Below are positions 27,296 to 36,634 of a DNA stretch of 64,000 nt, in pieces (the first letter of the stretch is position 1; every line of letters begins with the position of its first letter). Origin of the DNA: Phytopseudomonas dryadis (GTDB lineage Bacteria; Pseudomonadota; Gammaproteobacteria; Pseudomonadales; Pseudomonadaceae); the NCBI RefSeq assembly GCF_004327355.1, contig NZ_QJUM01000015.1:1-64000 (forward strand), given 5' to 3'. The position numbers were made by a program, and so were the translations under genes. A model generated the notes under the pieces. It saw nothing but the letters and a program-made list of their open reading frames with translations. It was not told the DNA's origin and did not search any database.

Positions 27296-29722
27296 TTAGA
27301 ACTCCAACTGTGCCGAGAAGGACAGGGTGCGCGGTGCACCGAGATAATGGCGGCTCAGCCAGTAGTCCTTGTCCGTCAGGTTGCTGACGTTGGCGCGCAA
27401 GGTCAGGCTGTTGTCAGCCACTGGGACGCGGTAGCGAGCGCCGGCATCGAAGGTGGTGAACGACGGCAGGCTGTGCTGGTTGGCCTCATCGGCGTATTGC
27501 TTGCCTGTGTAGTAGGCACCGCCAGTCAGGGCCAGCCCAGGCACTGCGCCGATTTCGTATTCGCCATAGAGTTTGGCCAATTGCGATGCGACACCCACCG
27601 GTTTCTTGCCATCGGTAGCGGCGGAGGCTGTTTTCTTCACTTCTGGATCCAGCAATGTCAGGCCGGCTACCAGGGTCAAATCTGGCGTCACCTTGCCGGT
27701 CAGGCCGAGCTCCAGGCCGGTGTTTTCCTGTTTGCCGTCTTGGACATAAACGTTTTGGTCGTTGGTGAAGCTGTTTGGCTTTTCAATGTTGAAAAGGGCG
27801 GCTGTCAGGAGTGTTTCTCCCAGTGTGGCCTTCACCCCGACCTCATATTGTTCACTGACCGCGGGTGACAGAACCTGGCCCGCATTGATCGATCCACTCG
27901 GAGCAATACCGCCTGCTTGCAGACCTTCAATATAAGTCGCATACGTGGTGATCCAGGGTTGCGGTTTATAGATCAGGGAGATATTGGGAGAGGTTTTGCT
28001 CTTGCTGTAGTTCTCGATCTCAGGTGGGAACGTGGGGAACGCTTCGACCCACACGAAATTATCGCTGAATGTCTTGATGCGCGTACGCGTTACGCCCAGT
28101 ACGGACGACCACTGCTCGTTGAATGTAATCACGTCGCCAATCAGCACATTATCGGATTGCGTGCGTGACGAGAGGTGTTGGTCACCATGTCCGACGGAAT
28201 AAGGTGGTTTGGGTACTTGCGGACGGTCACTGATCGGGCGGTTTCCGATTACTGAGCCGTATTGGTAATCCAGATCGATGTAATCGGTGTAGTTGCGCTC
28301 ACGGGCAATGTTGCCCTGATAGCCAAGGGTGACCTTATGGCCAATGCCACCCGTATCGAAAGCCGAGTCGAGGAACAGATAGCCCGAGGTTTCTTCCCGC
28401 TCTACCGGCGCGAAAGCATAGAGCTCCTGCACATAGGTATCCGGGTTGTAGAAACTAGGGCCGGTGTAGGCGTACTGGGTTTCGTTCAGGTCGTATGCGA
28501 GAGCACCGCGCAAACTGAAGATTTCGCTGAGTTTCCAGTCGAAGCGGCTGCCGACCCGCTTGTGCTCGCTGTCGGAGAATGCCCAGCGTTGGCTGTATAG
28601 CTCATCGTTCTTCAGGTCGCTCGCATCCGGGCGATAGGCCTGGTCGGCGAAATACCAGTAGCTGGTCAGGCCACGGGTCTGGTTTTCCTTGTAAGAGGCA
28701 TCGAACTGGATCTGCAGGTCGTCGTTGACGTTCCAGTCCAGTGCCAGGCTGACCAGTTGGCGCCGACGTTTCTGCATGTCGATGGCGGTCTCGCCATCCT
28801 GCGTGAGCAGGTTGACGCGGTAGGCGAAGACACCCTGATCGTCGATCTTGCCGCCAAAGTCACCGTGCAGGTAATAGTTCTCGCCGCCGGCATTGCCCAG
28901 GGTCACGCTGTTGTAGCGTTCATAGGTAGGCCGCTTGAGTACATAGTTGACCAGGCCACCGGGTGCTGCGGGGCCATACAGAAAGCCGCTCAGGCCCGTG
29001 ATGATTTCCAGGCGCTCCATTTCCTCCACGAAATTGCCGCTGTCGGAGGCGTTGCTGAAACGCAGGCCGTCATTGGCGATGTTCAGGTTACCCAGGTCGC
29101 TGAAACCACGGACGCTGACCGAACTGGCATAGCCCGCAGTGGATGGGGAGGTGAACTGAGTGGAAGGATTGAGCTTGAACACATCATCGATCGAGGTTGC
29201 CTGGATGTTGCGCATCAGATCGCTGGAAACGACGCTGATCGAATAAGGCGCGTCCTGCAGACTCATGCCGCCAAGCGCCCCGATGTTCTTCACGCTTGTC
29301 GCACGGTAGCCGGAGGATTCGCCGCCATCATCCGCTACTGAACTCGCACTGATACTGGTTTCGGGCAATGCGAGGCTGCCTTCCTCCGCTACCGGCTGCA
29401 CGCTATAGGTACCGGCCGCACCCGGCACCAGCACCAGGCCGGTACCGGACAGCGCGCGGCGCAGTGCGCCCTGGGTGTCGAACTCGCCCTGCACCGGCTG
29501 GGCGGTCTTGCCGGCGGTCAGGCTCGGGTCGATGCTCAACACCACGCCGGCCTGGCTGGCGATCTGGTTGAGCGAACTGGCCAGAGGCGCGGCAGGCAGC
29601 TGGTAATGGCGGACGGCGGCGGATTCCGTCGTTTGGGCCAGGCCGATCGTCGGCAGGCTGGCCAGCGCCATGGCGGCGACCAGCAGGCTCGGGCGGAAGG
29701 GGTTACGGCTGAACATCTGCAT
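27296..29722 (-). CDS. TonB-dependent siderophore receptor with N-terminal signalling domain
   Basis: This 808-aa outer-membrane protein has a signal peptide ending near GLAQ (about residue 29) and an N-terminal STN signalling domain (about 45-100, PLASSLNQIASQAGVVLSID). A TonB-box-containing linker, a plug and a 22-strand barrel ending in a C-terminal Phe (SAQLEF) follow. With the adjacent anti-sigma and ECF sigma genes it forms a cell-surface signalling set. The layout is like the ferrichrome fiuA-fiuR-fiuI locus of P. aeruginosa, but the ligand is not proven. The barrel part is clearly AT-richer than neighbours, suggesting a transferred or recombined receptor. AGGAG lies 9 bases before the ATG. 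Confidence 0.9.
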   Translation of the reverse strand: MQMFSRNPFRPSLLVAAMALASLPTIGLAQTTESAAVRHYQLPAAPLASSLNQIASQAGVVLSIDPSLTAGKTAQPVQGEFDTQGALRRALSGTGLVLVPGAAGTYSVQPVAEEGSLALPETSISASSVADDGGESSGYRATSVKNIGALGGMSLQDAPYSISVVSSDLMRNIQATSIDDVFKLNPSTQFTSPSTAGYASSVSVRGFSDLGNLNIANDGLRFSNASDSGNFVEEMERLEIITGLSGFLYGPAAPGGLVNYVLKRPTYERYNSVTLGNAGGENYYLHGDFGGKIDDQGVFAYRVNLLTQDGETAIDMQKRRRQLVSLALDWNVNDDLQIQFDASYKENQTRGLTSYWYFADQAYRPDASDLKNDELYSQRWAFSDSEHKRVGSRFDWKLSEIFSLRGALAYDLNETQYAYTGPSFYNPDTYVQELYAFAPVEREETSGYLFLDSAFDTGGIGHKVTLGYQGNIARERNYTDYIDLDYQYGSVIGNRPISDRPQVPKPPYSVGHGDQHLSSRTQSDNVLIGDVITFNEQWSSVLGVTRTRIKTFSDNFVWVEAFPTFPPEIENYSKSKTSPNISLIYKPQPWITTYATYIEGLQAGGIAPSGSINAGQVLSPAVSEQYEVGVKATLGETLLTAALFNIEKPNSFTNDQNVYVQDGKQENTGLELGLTGKVTPDLTLVAGLTLLDPEVKKTASAATDGKKPVGVASQLAKLYGEYEIGAVPGLALTGGAYYTGKQYADEANQHSLPSFTTFDAGARYRVPVADNSLTLRANVSNLTDKDYWLSRHYLGAPRTLSFSAQLEF

Positions 29723-29844
29723 TGCAAGCTGCTCCTGGAGGGAAAGTGTGCCTCGATTCCCTATTGCCGAAGCAGATGCAAAAAGTGATAGGGCCGCTGC
29801 GCATTTTTTCAGAAACAACAGCTACAAGGCGGAGCGGAAGCGGA

Positions 29845-29896
29845 CGTAGGATGGGTGAAACCCATCGGCATATTGATGGGTTTCACCCATCCTACG
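29845..29896. repeat. Perfect 22-bp inverted repeat, GTAGGATGGGTG type
   Basis: CGTAGGATGGGTGAAACC at 29845 faces GGTTTCACCCATCCTACG ending at 29896, with an 8-base loop and nested GATGGGTGAAACCCATC symmetry. It is the same repeat core as near 5275 and in the 1-426 array. It lies downstream of the anti-sigma gene and before the receptor gene. Confidence 0.85.
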
Positions 29897-29953
29897 AGTT
29901 GTGGGAGGGGCCGGGCGGCCATCCGGCTTGATGCTCAGGGCTGCCTATCCGAT

Positions 29954-30919
29954 CTACGGCGTTTCCGTCTGCGGGACGACCTTGATCCACCAGTCGGTGT
30001 AGCGCTCGACGCGCACCGGCAGGCTGGCTGGCAGCGCGGCCAGGGCCTGTTCGCGGTTGCGTAGCGGGAAGCTGCCGCTGATGCGCAGGTCGGCGATGCT
30101 GTCGGCGACGCCCAGGTGGCCGCGCTGGTACTCGGCGAGACGCTGCAGCAGATCGGCCAGGCGTACGTTCTCGACCACCAGCATGCCGTGCATCCAGGCA
30201 TCCGCCGCCGCCGGCGCGGCGAGGTTGTCGCCGAGCCCGGCGCTGTTCATGAGTACCTGCTGGCCCTGTTCGATCACCCGTTCGTCGTCTCCGCGTTGAG
30301 GATGGGCGGCGACTGCCGACTGCAGCACGATCAGGCGCGTGCCCTGATCCTCATGACGCACCAGGAAGCGCGTCCCCAGCGCGCGCAGGCTGCCGTGTTC
30401 GGTTTCCACCAGGAACGGTCTGGCGTCGCCATGGCCGGTTTCCACGAGGATCTCGCCACTGCGCAGAAACAGCCGGCGCTGGCTGGGGCTGAAGTCGATA
30501 TCCAGCGCGGTGCGGCTGTTCAGACGCACCCGGCTGCGATCCGACAACTGCAGTTCGCGCTGTTCGCCGCTGGCGGTGACTTCGTCGGCTAGCCAGTCGC
30601 TCAGCGGCCGCTGGCGATCGACCAGGCCCAGGCACAGGCCGCCGACCAGCAGCAGCCCGAGCAAACGCCCGGCGTTGCGCGCCAGGGAGGATCTGGCCGG
30701 GCGTTGCAGCAGGGCGCGGCGTGCCGGCTGGCTGCCGGCGGCCTCGAGGCGTTGATCGATGCCGGTCAGTTGGGCCCAGGCCCTGGCGTGTTCCTGGTCG
30801 GCCGCCAGCCAGCATTGGAACTCGGCCTGCTGGCGTTCGCTGGCGGCGCCGGAGCCCAGGCACAGTTGCCAGTCGATGGCGGCATCGAGCACCCGGTTGC
30901 TGACCGGCAGCTGTTTCAT
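29954..30919 (-). CDS. FecR-type transmembrane sigma-factor regulator
   Basis: A 321-aa inner-membrane anti-sigma/sensor protein. The N-terminal cytoplasmic domain (about 5-80) carries the typical AIDWQLCLGSG and FQCWLAADQEHARAW segments that hold the sigma factor. One membrane helix (about 92-108, LLGLLLVGGLCLGLV) follows. The periplasmic FecR domain has SDRSRVRLNSRTALDIDF and GTRFLVR. It overlaps the sigma gene by 4 bases. It relays ligand binding at the neighbouring receptor to the sigma factor. Confidence 0.92.
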   Translation of the reverse strand: MKQLPVSNRVLDAAIDWQLCLGSGAASERQQAEFQCWLAADQEHARAWAQLTGIDQRLEAAGSQPARRALLQRPARSSLARNAGRLLGLLLVGGLCLGLVDRQRPLSDWLADEVTASGEQRELQLSDRSRVRLNSRTALDIDFSPSQRRLFLRSGEILVETGHGDARPFLVETEHGSLRALGTRFLVRHEDQGTRLIVLQSAVAAHPQRGDDERVIEQGQQVLMNSAGLGDNLAAPAAADAWMHGMLVVENVRLADLLQRLAEYQRGHLGVADSIADLRISGSFPLRNREQALAALPASLPVRVERYTDWWIKVVPQTETP

Positions 30920-31437
30920 GCCGCCGGCTCTCCGTAGGCGGCGATGTAGCACTGGCGCAGCGCCTGGGCCAAGTACTGGCGTACGCGCGGTACGGAAACC
31001 CCGAGGAGGCCGGCGATCTCGGCGTGGCCCAGCCCGTCGATGCGGTTGTAGAGGAAGGCGCTGCGGGCCTTGAGCGACAGGTTGCCCAGCAGGCGGTCGA
31101 TCTCGCGCAGGGCCTCGAGCACCAGGGCCTGTTCCTCGGGGCCGCCGTGCACGGCTTGCGGGGTACGGCTCAGTTCGTCCAGGTAGGCCCTTTCCAGGGC
31201 GCTGCGGCGGAAATGATCGATCAGCAGGCCACGGGCGATGGTGCCGAGCAGGGCGCGCGGCTCACGCAACTGCTGCAGGTCGGCCTTGCCCAGCACCCGG
31301 ACGAAGGTGTCCTGGCTGAGATCCTCGGCGCGCTGTGGGCAGCTCAGACTTTTGCGCAGCCAGCCGAGCAGCCAGTCGCGGTGATCGCGATAGAGCTGGC
31401 TGGTCAGTTGCTGGTGCGTGGATTGCCCGGCGGACAC
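30916..31437 (-). CDS. FecI-type ECF sigma factor
   Basis: A 173-aa iron-starvation sigma factor. Region 2 (RAEDLSQDTFVRVLG) lies near residue 40, followed by the FecI-type IDHFRR segment. Region 4 is a C-terminal helix-turn-helix (GHAEIAGLLGVSVPRVRQYL). The open frame starts upstream at 31509, but GTG at 31437 has GGAGA 5-6 bases before it and gives the normal FecI length, so I use it. Its target should be the TonB receptor promoter. A Fur box lies upstream. Confidence 0.9.
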   Translation of the reverse strand: MSAGQSTHQQLTSQLYRDHRDWLLGWLRKSLSCPQRAEDLSQDTFVRVLGKADLQQLREPRALLGTIARGLLIDHFRRSALERAYLDELSRTPQAVHGGPEEQALVLEALREIDRLLGNLSLKARSAFLYNRIDGLGHAEIAGLLGVSVPRVRQYLAQALRQCYIAAYGEPAA

Positions 31438-31475
31438 GATCGTCTCCGTGAATAGGGAGCAAGGTACGATATAAA

Positions 31476-31494
31476 GCAATAATGATTCGCATAT
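31476..31494 (-). promoter_or_regulatory. Fur box upstream of the ECF sigma gene
   Basis: GCAATAATGATTCGCATAT fits the 19-bp Fur consensus in most positions (ATAATGAT ... CAT) and lies about 40 bases before the sigma start. Iron repression through Fur is the established control of fecI-type genes in Pseudomonas. Confidence 0.7.
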
Positions 31495-31606
31495 GATTGC
31501 AGGATGCAACTATAGCCTGCAATCGCTGGTGGTCGGTTTTCTGCGCGATACCGGCCGCTGCCGCCATCGGTTCTGACCGCAGGCGGCTGGCATCGGGGAC
31601 GCTGGT

Positions 31607-32494
31607 CTAGCTGCGCCGGCGCAGAGTCCGCCAGACATCGAGGCTGTAGACGGCCAAGCCGGCCCAGATGAAGACGAAGGACAGCAGCTTGCTCGGGTCG
31701 AAATGCTCGCCGAAGACGAAGACCGCCAGCAGCAGCACCAGGGTCGGCGCGACGTACTGCAGAAAGCCCAGCGTGGTGTAGGGCAGGTGCCGGGCGGCGG
31801 CGTTGAAGCACACCAGCGGGATCAGCGTGACCGGGCCGGCGGCCATCAGCCAGAGCGCCTCGGAGGTGGTCCAGAACGCCGGCTGGCTGCTCATCGCGGC
31901 CGGATGCAGCAGTAGCCAGCCGATCGCCAGCGGCAGCAGCAACCAGGTTTCCACCACCAGGCCAGGCAACGCCGCAACCGGGGCCTGCTTGCGGATCAGT
32001 CCGTAGAAGGCGAAGGACAACGCCAGGAACAGCGAGACCCAGGGCAGGCTGCCGACCTGCCACAACTGTTGCGCCACACCGGTTGCCGCCAGCGCCACTG
32101 CCAGCCATTGCAGGCGGCGCAGGCGCTCGCCGAGCAGCAGCATGCCGAGCAGTACGTTGACCAGCGGGTTGATGTAATAGCCGAGGCTGGCCTCGAGCAT
32201 GCGTTCGTTGTTCACCGCCCAGACGTAGACCAGCCAGTTGCTGGCGACCAGCACGCCGCTGGCGGTCAGTACGGCGAAGCGCCTGGGGTTTTCGCGCAGT
32301 TCGCGCAGCCAGCCCGGATGCTTCCAGACCAGCAGCAGGGCGGCGCCGAACAGCGCCGACCAGAGCGCGCGGTGGACGATGATTTCCAGCGGCGGCACCG
32401 CCTGGATGGCTTTGAAGTAGATCGGGAACAGGCCCCAGATGGTGTAGGCGGCAAGGCCCAGAATGTAGCCGCGACGCGGGTCGGCGGTGGCCAT
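31607..32494 (-). CDS. rarD: RarD-type EamA-family transporter
   Basis: A 295-aa inner-membrane protein of ten helices with two EamA halves. The RarD opening is YILGLAAYTIWGLFPIYFK, with the SNWLVYVWAV and EASLGYYINPLVNVLLG segments typical of this subfamily. RarD proteins are loosely linked to chloramphenicol sensitivity in name only; the true substrate is unknown. The cytoplasmic tail is basic. It is a single gene between the sigma locus and the kinase gene on the same strand. Confidence 0.9.
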   Translation of the reverse strand: MATADPRRGYILGLAAYTIWGLFPIYFKAIQAVPPLEIIVHRALWSALFGAALLLVWKHPGWLRELRENPRRFAVLTASGVLVASNWLVYVWAVNNERMLEASLGYYINPLVNVLLGMLLLGERLRRLQWLAVALAATGVAQQLWQVGSLPWVSLFLALSFAFYGLIRKQAPVAALPGLVVETWLLLPLAIGWLLLHPAAMSSQPAFWTTSEALWLMAAGPVTLIPLVCFNAAARHLPYTTLGFLQYVAPTLVLLLAVFVFGEHFDPSKLLSFVFIWAGLAVYSLDVWRTLRRRS

Positions 32495-32577
32495 GGTTGT
32501 CCTTGTACGGGCGACGAACGGAGGACGGTGATTCTATCCGCCGTTGTCCGTCCGTTCAGCTTTTTCTTGGCGGCCCC

Positions 32578-33552
32578 TCAGTACAGTCTCAGGGGCTCTT
32601 CGTCGAGGGCGGCCATCTGCTCGCGCAACATCAACACCTGTTCACCCCAGTAACGCTCGCTGCCGAACCAGGGGAAACTGTGCGGGAAGGCCGGGTCGTC
32701 CCAGCGCCGCGCCAGCCAGGCGCTGTAGTGCATCAGGCGCAGGGCGCGCAGGCCCTCGATCAACGGCAGTTCGCGCGGGTTGAAGTCGTGGAACTCCTGG
32801 TAGCCGTCCATCAGTTCCGACAGCTGGCCGAGCCGTTCGTGGCGTTCGCCGGCGAGCATCATCCACAGGTCCTGCACCGCCGGACCCATGCGGCAATCGT
32901 CCAGGTCGACCATATGGAAGGTGTCGTCGCGGCACAGCAGGTTGCCCGGATGGCAGTCGCCATGCAGGCGGATCGCCTGCACCGGGTTGGCGGCGAACAG
33001 GCTGTCCAGGCGCCCCAGCAGATCGCGCGCCACCGACTCGTAGGCCGGCAACAGGCTGCGGGGGATGAAACCGCCGTCCAGCAGCGTGGCCAGCGAGGCA
33101 TGGCCGAAGTTGTCCACCTGCAGCGCCTCGCGGTGCACGAAGGGACGCAGGCTGCCAACCGCGTGCAGGCGGCCGAGCAGTTGCCCCAGGCGATACAACT
33201 GATCGAGGTTGCCGGGCTCCGGCGCGCGGCCGCCACGACGGGGAAACAGGGAGAAGCGGAAGCCCGCGTGCTCGAACAGGGTATCGCCGTCGCGTTGCAG
33301 CGGCGCCACCACCGGCACGTCGCAATCGGCCAGCTCGAAGGTGAAGCTGTGCTCCTCGCGAATCGCCTCGTCGCTCCAGCGCTGGGGGCGGTAGAACTTG
33401 GCGATCAGCGGCGTTTCCCCTTCGATACCGACCTGATAGACACGGTTCTCGTAACTGTTGAGCGCCAGCACCCGGGCGTCGCTGAGATAACCGAGGCTTT
33501 CCACGGCATCCAGTACCAGGTCGGGCGTAAGGGTGGCAAAGGGATGGGACAT
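32578..33552 (-). CDS. srkA: SrkA (YihE) stress-response kinase
   Basis: A 324-aa cytoplasmic Ser/Thr-type kinase of the choline-kinase-like fold. The nucleotide-contact segment is NRVYQVGIEGETPLIAKFYR. The catalytic loop HGDCHPGNLL is near residue 197 and the metal-binding MVDLDDCRMGP follows near residue 213. SrkA protects cells under envelope and antibiotic stress by counteracting MazEF-type killing in E. coli. I use the ATG of MSHPFATLTP, with CGGAG upstream. Confidence 0.93.
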   Translation of the reverse strand: MSHPFATLTPDLVLDAVESLGYLSDARVLALNSYENRVYQVGIEGETPLIAKFYRPQRWSDEAIREEHSFTFELADCDVPVVAPLQRDGDTLFEHAGFRFSLFPRRGGRAPEPGNLDQLYRLGQLLGRLHAVGSLRPFVHREALQVDNFGHASLATLLDGGFIPRSLLPAYESVARDLLGRLDSLFAANPVQAIRLHGDCHPGNLLCRDDTFHMVDLDDCRMGPAVQDLWMMLAGERHERLGQLSELMDGYQEFHDFNPRELPLIEGLRALRLMHYSAWLARRWDDPAFPHSFPWFGSERYWGEQVLMLREQMAALDEEPLRLY

Positions 33553-33852
33553 GCGCGGCTCCGTCGGTTGGGCGCTGAGTGTAACGCCTGCGCGACCGGG
33601 AACGCCGTATTTCGGCGTTCGCGACATATGGGCCGCGCTTACGCTCTGTAAGAAGCCTGCAGCAGCGATGCGTTCCGCGCTTCAGACGCGATGGCGGCTA
33701 ACGGTCATGGCCGTCTTGAAGGGTGAAAGTCGCCATCCGCGTCGCAGCCGCCAACTGCCGCGGGGGCGCGGCTGCAATGGCCGGTCCGCCGCGAGAGTGG
33801 ACCTCGGGGCGATGCGCTGGCAGCCATTGCCCTGGAAGCAGGTTCTTTCACG
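33553..33852. other. Gene-free stretch with degenerate REP sequence
   Basis: Contains the srkA promoter region and, around 33760-33830, REP-like pieces (GCCGCGAGAGTGGACCTCGGGGCGATGCG) without an intact partner. It ends with TTCTTTCACGCTAG just before the ModE-type gene stop. No gene seen. Confidence 0.6.
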
Positions 33853-34617
33853 CTAGATTTGCGTGCCCAGCAGCACCTGACTGGCGGCGAACTGCACCCG
33901 CACCATACTGCCGACCCGCAGCCCCTGGGCTTCGAGGTCGACGACCTCGGCCAGGGCGCAGAGCGTCTGCCCATTGGCCAGGGCGATGCGCACTTCGCTG
34001 GGGCCGTCGGCTTCGCCGAGGATCTGTTCGATGCGCCCCGGCAACAGATTGAGCCGCGGGTCGGCCGGCTGCGCGGGCGCGCTGAGCTGCAGCCAGCCGG
34101 CCTTGATCAGCGCCACCAGCGAGCTGCCGGGCTGCAACTGCAGGCGTTGTGTGCTGCCGCGGGTGATCTGCGCGCGGATCGGCATGCCGCCGGGCAGCTC
34201 GATCTCGACCAGGTCGTTGCAGCCCTGGGCCGTGATCGACCGCACCTTGCCGCTCAACTGATTGCGCGCGCTGGTGCGTAGCATCAGGCGGCCGAGCAGT
34301 TGCAGGTCGGCATCGTCCTCGGCGGCTTGCAGCACCTGGGCCTGAATGGCCTGCAGGCGGCCATAGAGCGACAGGAGACGCTCGCCAGCGGTGGTCAGGC
34401 GGGCGCCGCCGCCGCCCTTGCCGCCGACGCTGCGGGCGACCAGCGGCTGTTCGGCGAGGTTGTTGAGCTCGTCGATGGCGTCCCAGGCGGCCTTGTAGCT
34501 GAGGCCCGCGGCCTTGGCCGCACGGGTGATCGAGCCCTGTTCGGCGATCTGCTCGAGCAGGGCGATGCGCTGCGGGCGGCGGGTGACATGCTGGGCGAGC
34601 AGGGTGAGATCGGTCAT
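33853..34617 (-). CDS. ModE-family molybdate-responsive regulator
   Basis: About 254 aa with an N-terminal LysR-like winged helix (GSITRAAKAAGLSYKAAW near residue 25) followed by two TOBE molybdate-binding domains (about 115-180 and 190-254; the second opens LLPGRIEQILGEADG). This is the full ModE layout. Full ModE binds molybdate and represses the modABC importer, but no mod genes are present here, so its targets lie elsewhere. Two ATGs are possible (34632 and 34617). The second gives the usual MTDLTLL start and has a weak CAGG before it. Confidence 0.85.
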   Translation of the reverse strand: MTDLTLLAQHVTRRPQRIALLEQIAEQGSITRAAKAAGLSYKAAWDAIDELNNLAEQPLVARSVGGKGGGGARLTTAGERLLSLYGRLQAIQAQVLQAAEDDADLQLLGRLMLRTSARNQLSGKVRSITAQGCNDLVEIELPGGMPIRAQITRGSTQRLQLQPGSSLVALIKAGWLQLSAPAQPADPRLNLLPGRIEQILGEADGPSEVRIALANGQTLCALAEVVDLEAQGLRVGSMVRVQFAASQVLLGTQI

Positions 34618-34672
34618 GGCCTGTGGTTGCATTCACGCTGGCGGGACAATGTGCGCGAGGGCGCGGGGGCCG

Positions 34673-35410
34673 TCAATCCTCACCCGGCGCTGGCGTGCGG
34701 GCCAGGCAATAGACGTCGACCCGCAACGCGCCGGCGCGCTTCAGCAGCAGGGCCAGTTGCTGTGCCGTGGCGCCGGTGGTGAGCACATCGTCGACCAGCG
34801 CCACATGCCGATCCGCCACCCAGGCCCGCTGGCTCAAGCCGAAGGCGCCGCGCAGGTTGCGCCGGCGTGCGGCGGCATCGAGGCCTTGCTGGGCCTGGGT
34901 ATCGTTGTGCCTGAGCAACCAGTCGCCGTGCAGGGGCATCCCCAGGGGCTTGCTCAGCCACTGGCCGAGCAGCAGCGCCTGGTTGAAACCGCGCTGGCGC
35001 TCGCGACGCCGGGCCAGTGGCACTGGTAGCAGCAGTTGCGGCCGGGGCAGGCCTTCCGCGTAGGCATGCAGCAGGTGGCTGGCGAGCAGCTCGGCGAGCA
35101 GCCGGCCCATCGGCCAGCGGGCCTGGTGCTTGAAGCGGTTGATCAGGGTGTCGACCGGGAAGGCATAGCGCCAGGGCGCTTCGACCCGGGAGAAGGCGGG
35201 CGGTCGCTTCAGGCACGTCCCGCAGGTCAGCCCCTCGACGGACAGGGGCAGCGCACAGACCTGGCAACGAGCGCCCAGCCAGGGCAGATCCGCTTCGCAC
35301 TCGCCGCACAGGGGCAGGGCGGTCTCGCCGCCGGCGTCGCACAGCAAACAGGTTTGTCTGTTTTTTAACCAGTTGTAAACCTTTGTGTATTTCCAAGGTT
35401 GACAGTGCAT
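34673..35410 (-). CDS. comF: ComF-family phosphoribosyltransferase-like protein
   Basis: This 245-aa protein has an N-terminal zinc-finger-like cluster with CxxC pairs (CLLC, CGEC, CQVC, CGTC, about 22-68). A phosphoribosyltransferase-fold domain follows, with the signature [14 protein letters not shown] near residue 205. ComF proteins take part in DNA uptake in competent bacteria and are widespread in Pseudomonas beside bioB. Its first codons lie across the biotin operator of the divergent bioB gene. The start at 35410 gives the usual MHCQP opening. Transcription of comF may thus also be biotin-sensitive (inferred). Confidence 0.88.
   Translation of the reverse strand: MHCQPWKYTKVYNWLKNRQTCLLCDAGGETALPLCGECEADLPWLGARCQVCALPLSVEGLTCGTCLKRPPAFSRVEAPWRYAFPVDTLINRFKHQARWPMGRLLAELLASHLLHAYAEGLPRPQLLLPVPLARRRERQRGFNQALLLGQWLSKPLGMPLHGDWLLRHNDTQAQQGLDAAARRRNLRGAFGLSQRAWVADRHVALVDDVLTTGATAQQLALLLKRAGALRVDVYCLARTPAPGED
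35373..35405. promoter_or_regulatory. BirA-type biotin operator
   Basis: TTGTAAACC, 15 bases, then GGTTGACAG. This matches the bidirectional BirA operator (TTGTAAACC-N15/16-GGTTTACAA) with two mismatches in the right arm. It lies about 87 bases upstream of bioB and overlaps the 5' end of comF. Confidence 0.85.
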
Positions 35411-35491
35411 GAGCCTTCCCTAACTATGCCGAACATCCGTGTTGGGTCTGCTGACTGTAGCAGGCCGTTTGCCTCTGATAAGGACTTGCCC

Positions 35492-36547
35492 ATGAGCGCT
35501 AGCACCGCCGCCCACCTGCGTCACGACTGGACGCTCGCCGAAGTCAGGGCGCTGTTCCAGCAGCCCTTCAACGATCTGCTGTTCCAGGCGCAGAGCGTGC
35601 ACCGCGCCCATTTCGACGCCAACCGCGTGCAGGTTTCCACCCTGCTGTCGATCAAGACCGGCGCCTGCCCGGAAGACTGCAAGTATTGCCCGCAGTCCGG
35701 CCACTACAACACCGGGCTGGACAAGCAGAAGCTGATGGAAGTGCAGAAGGTGCTGGAGGCCGCCGCCGAGGCCAAGGCCATCGGCTCGACCCGTTTCTGC
35801 ATGGGCGCGGCCTGGAAGCACCCGTCGGCCAAGGACATGCCCTACGTGCTGAAGATGGTCGAAGGGGTGAAGGCCCTGGGCCTGGAGACCTGCATGACCC
35901 TGGGCCGGCTCGACCAGGAGCAGACCCGCGCCCTGGCCGAGGCCGGCCTGGACTACTACAACCACAACCTCGACACCTCGCCGGAGTTCTACGGCAACAT
36001 CATCACCACCCGCACCTACAGCGAGCGTTTGCAGACCCTGGCTTACGTGCGCGAGTCGGGCATGAAGATCTGTTCCGGCGGCATCCTCGGCCTGGGCGAG
36101 TCCCTGGACGACCGCGCCGGTCTGCTGATCCAACTGGCCAACCTGCCGGAGCATCCGGAGTCGGTACCGATCAACATGCTGGTCAAGGTCGAGGGCACGC
36201 CGCTGGCCAACGAGGACGACGTCGACCCGTTCGACTTCATCCGCATGCTCGCGGTGGCGCGGATCATGATGCCCAGGTCCCACGTCCGGCTGTCGGCCGG
36301 GCGCGAGGCGATGAACGAGCAGATGCAGGCCCTGGCCTTCTTCGCCGGCGCCAACTCGATCTTCTACGGCGAGAAGCTGCTGACCACCGCCAACCCCCAG
36401 GCCGACAAGGACATGCAACTGTTCGCCCGCCTCGGCATCCAGCCGGAAGCCCGCGAGGAACATGCCGACGAGGTGCACCAGGCCGCCATCGAGCAGGCCC
36501 TGGTCGAGCAGCGCGACTCGCGGCTGTTCTATAACGCCGCATTATAA
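35492..36547 (+). CDS. bioB: Biotin synthase
   Basis: A 351-aa radical-SAM enzyme that inserts sulphur into dethiobiotin, the last step of biotin synthesis. The [10 protein letters not shown] motif near residue 58 binds the [4Fe-4S] cluster and is followed by the usual [13 protein letters not shown]. Sulphur-donor cluster ligands are in FCMGAAW and ETCMTLG, and the Arg ligand in VRLSAGR. I chose the ATG of MSASTAAHL because AAGGA precedes it; the frame extends 31 codons further upstream into the operator. First gene of bioB-bioF-bioH-bioC-bioD. Confidence 0.97.
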   Translation: MSASTAAHLRHDWTLAEVRALFQQPFNDLLFQAQSVHRAHFDANRVQVSTLLSIKTGACPEDCKYCPQSGHYNTGLDKQKLMEVQKVLEAAAEAKAIGSTRFCMGAAWKHPSAKDMPYVLKMVEGVKALGLETCMTLGRLDQEQTRALAEAGLDYYNHNLDTSPEFYGNIITTRTYSERLQTLAYVRESGMKICSGGILGLGESLDDRAGLLIQLANLPEHPESVPINMLVKVEGTPLANEDDVDPFDFIRMLAVARIMMPRSHVRLSAGREAMNEQMQALAFFAGANSIFYGEKLLTTANPQADKDMQLFARLGIQPEAREEHADEVHQAAIEQALVEQRDSRLFYNAAL

Positions 36548-36624
36548 AAAGACGCTGAAGGCTAGAGGCTGAACGCTGAACGAGAGGGCTTTCTCGTCCA
36601 GCCTCAAGCCTCCAGCCGCTTTTA
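36547..36624. repeat. Imperfect hairpin between bioB and bioF, GAGGCTG family
   Basis: AAAGACGCTGAAGGCTAGAGG on the left half pairs imperfectly with CCTCAAGCCTCCAGCCGCTTTT on the right, around a CGAGAGGGCTTTCTCG stem. It is the same family as 26345-26432 and 55534-55602. It lies inside the biotin operon and may modulate downstream expression. Confidence 0.65.
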
Positions 36625-36634
36625 TCGAGCCTTT

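Noticed and set aside
34673..35410. comF as a competence operon member
   Set aside because: No other competence genes are nearby; the gene is commonly found alone next to bioB in this genus.
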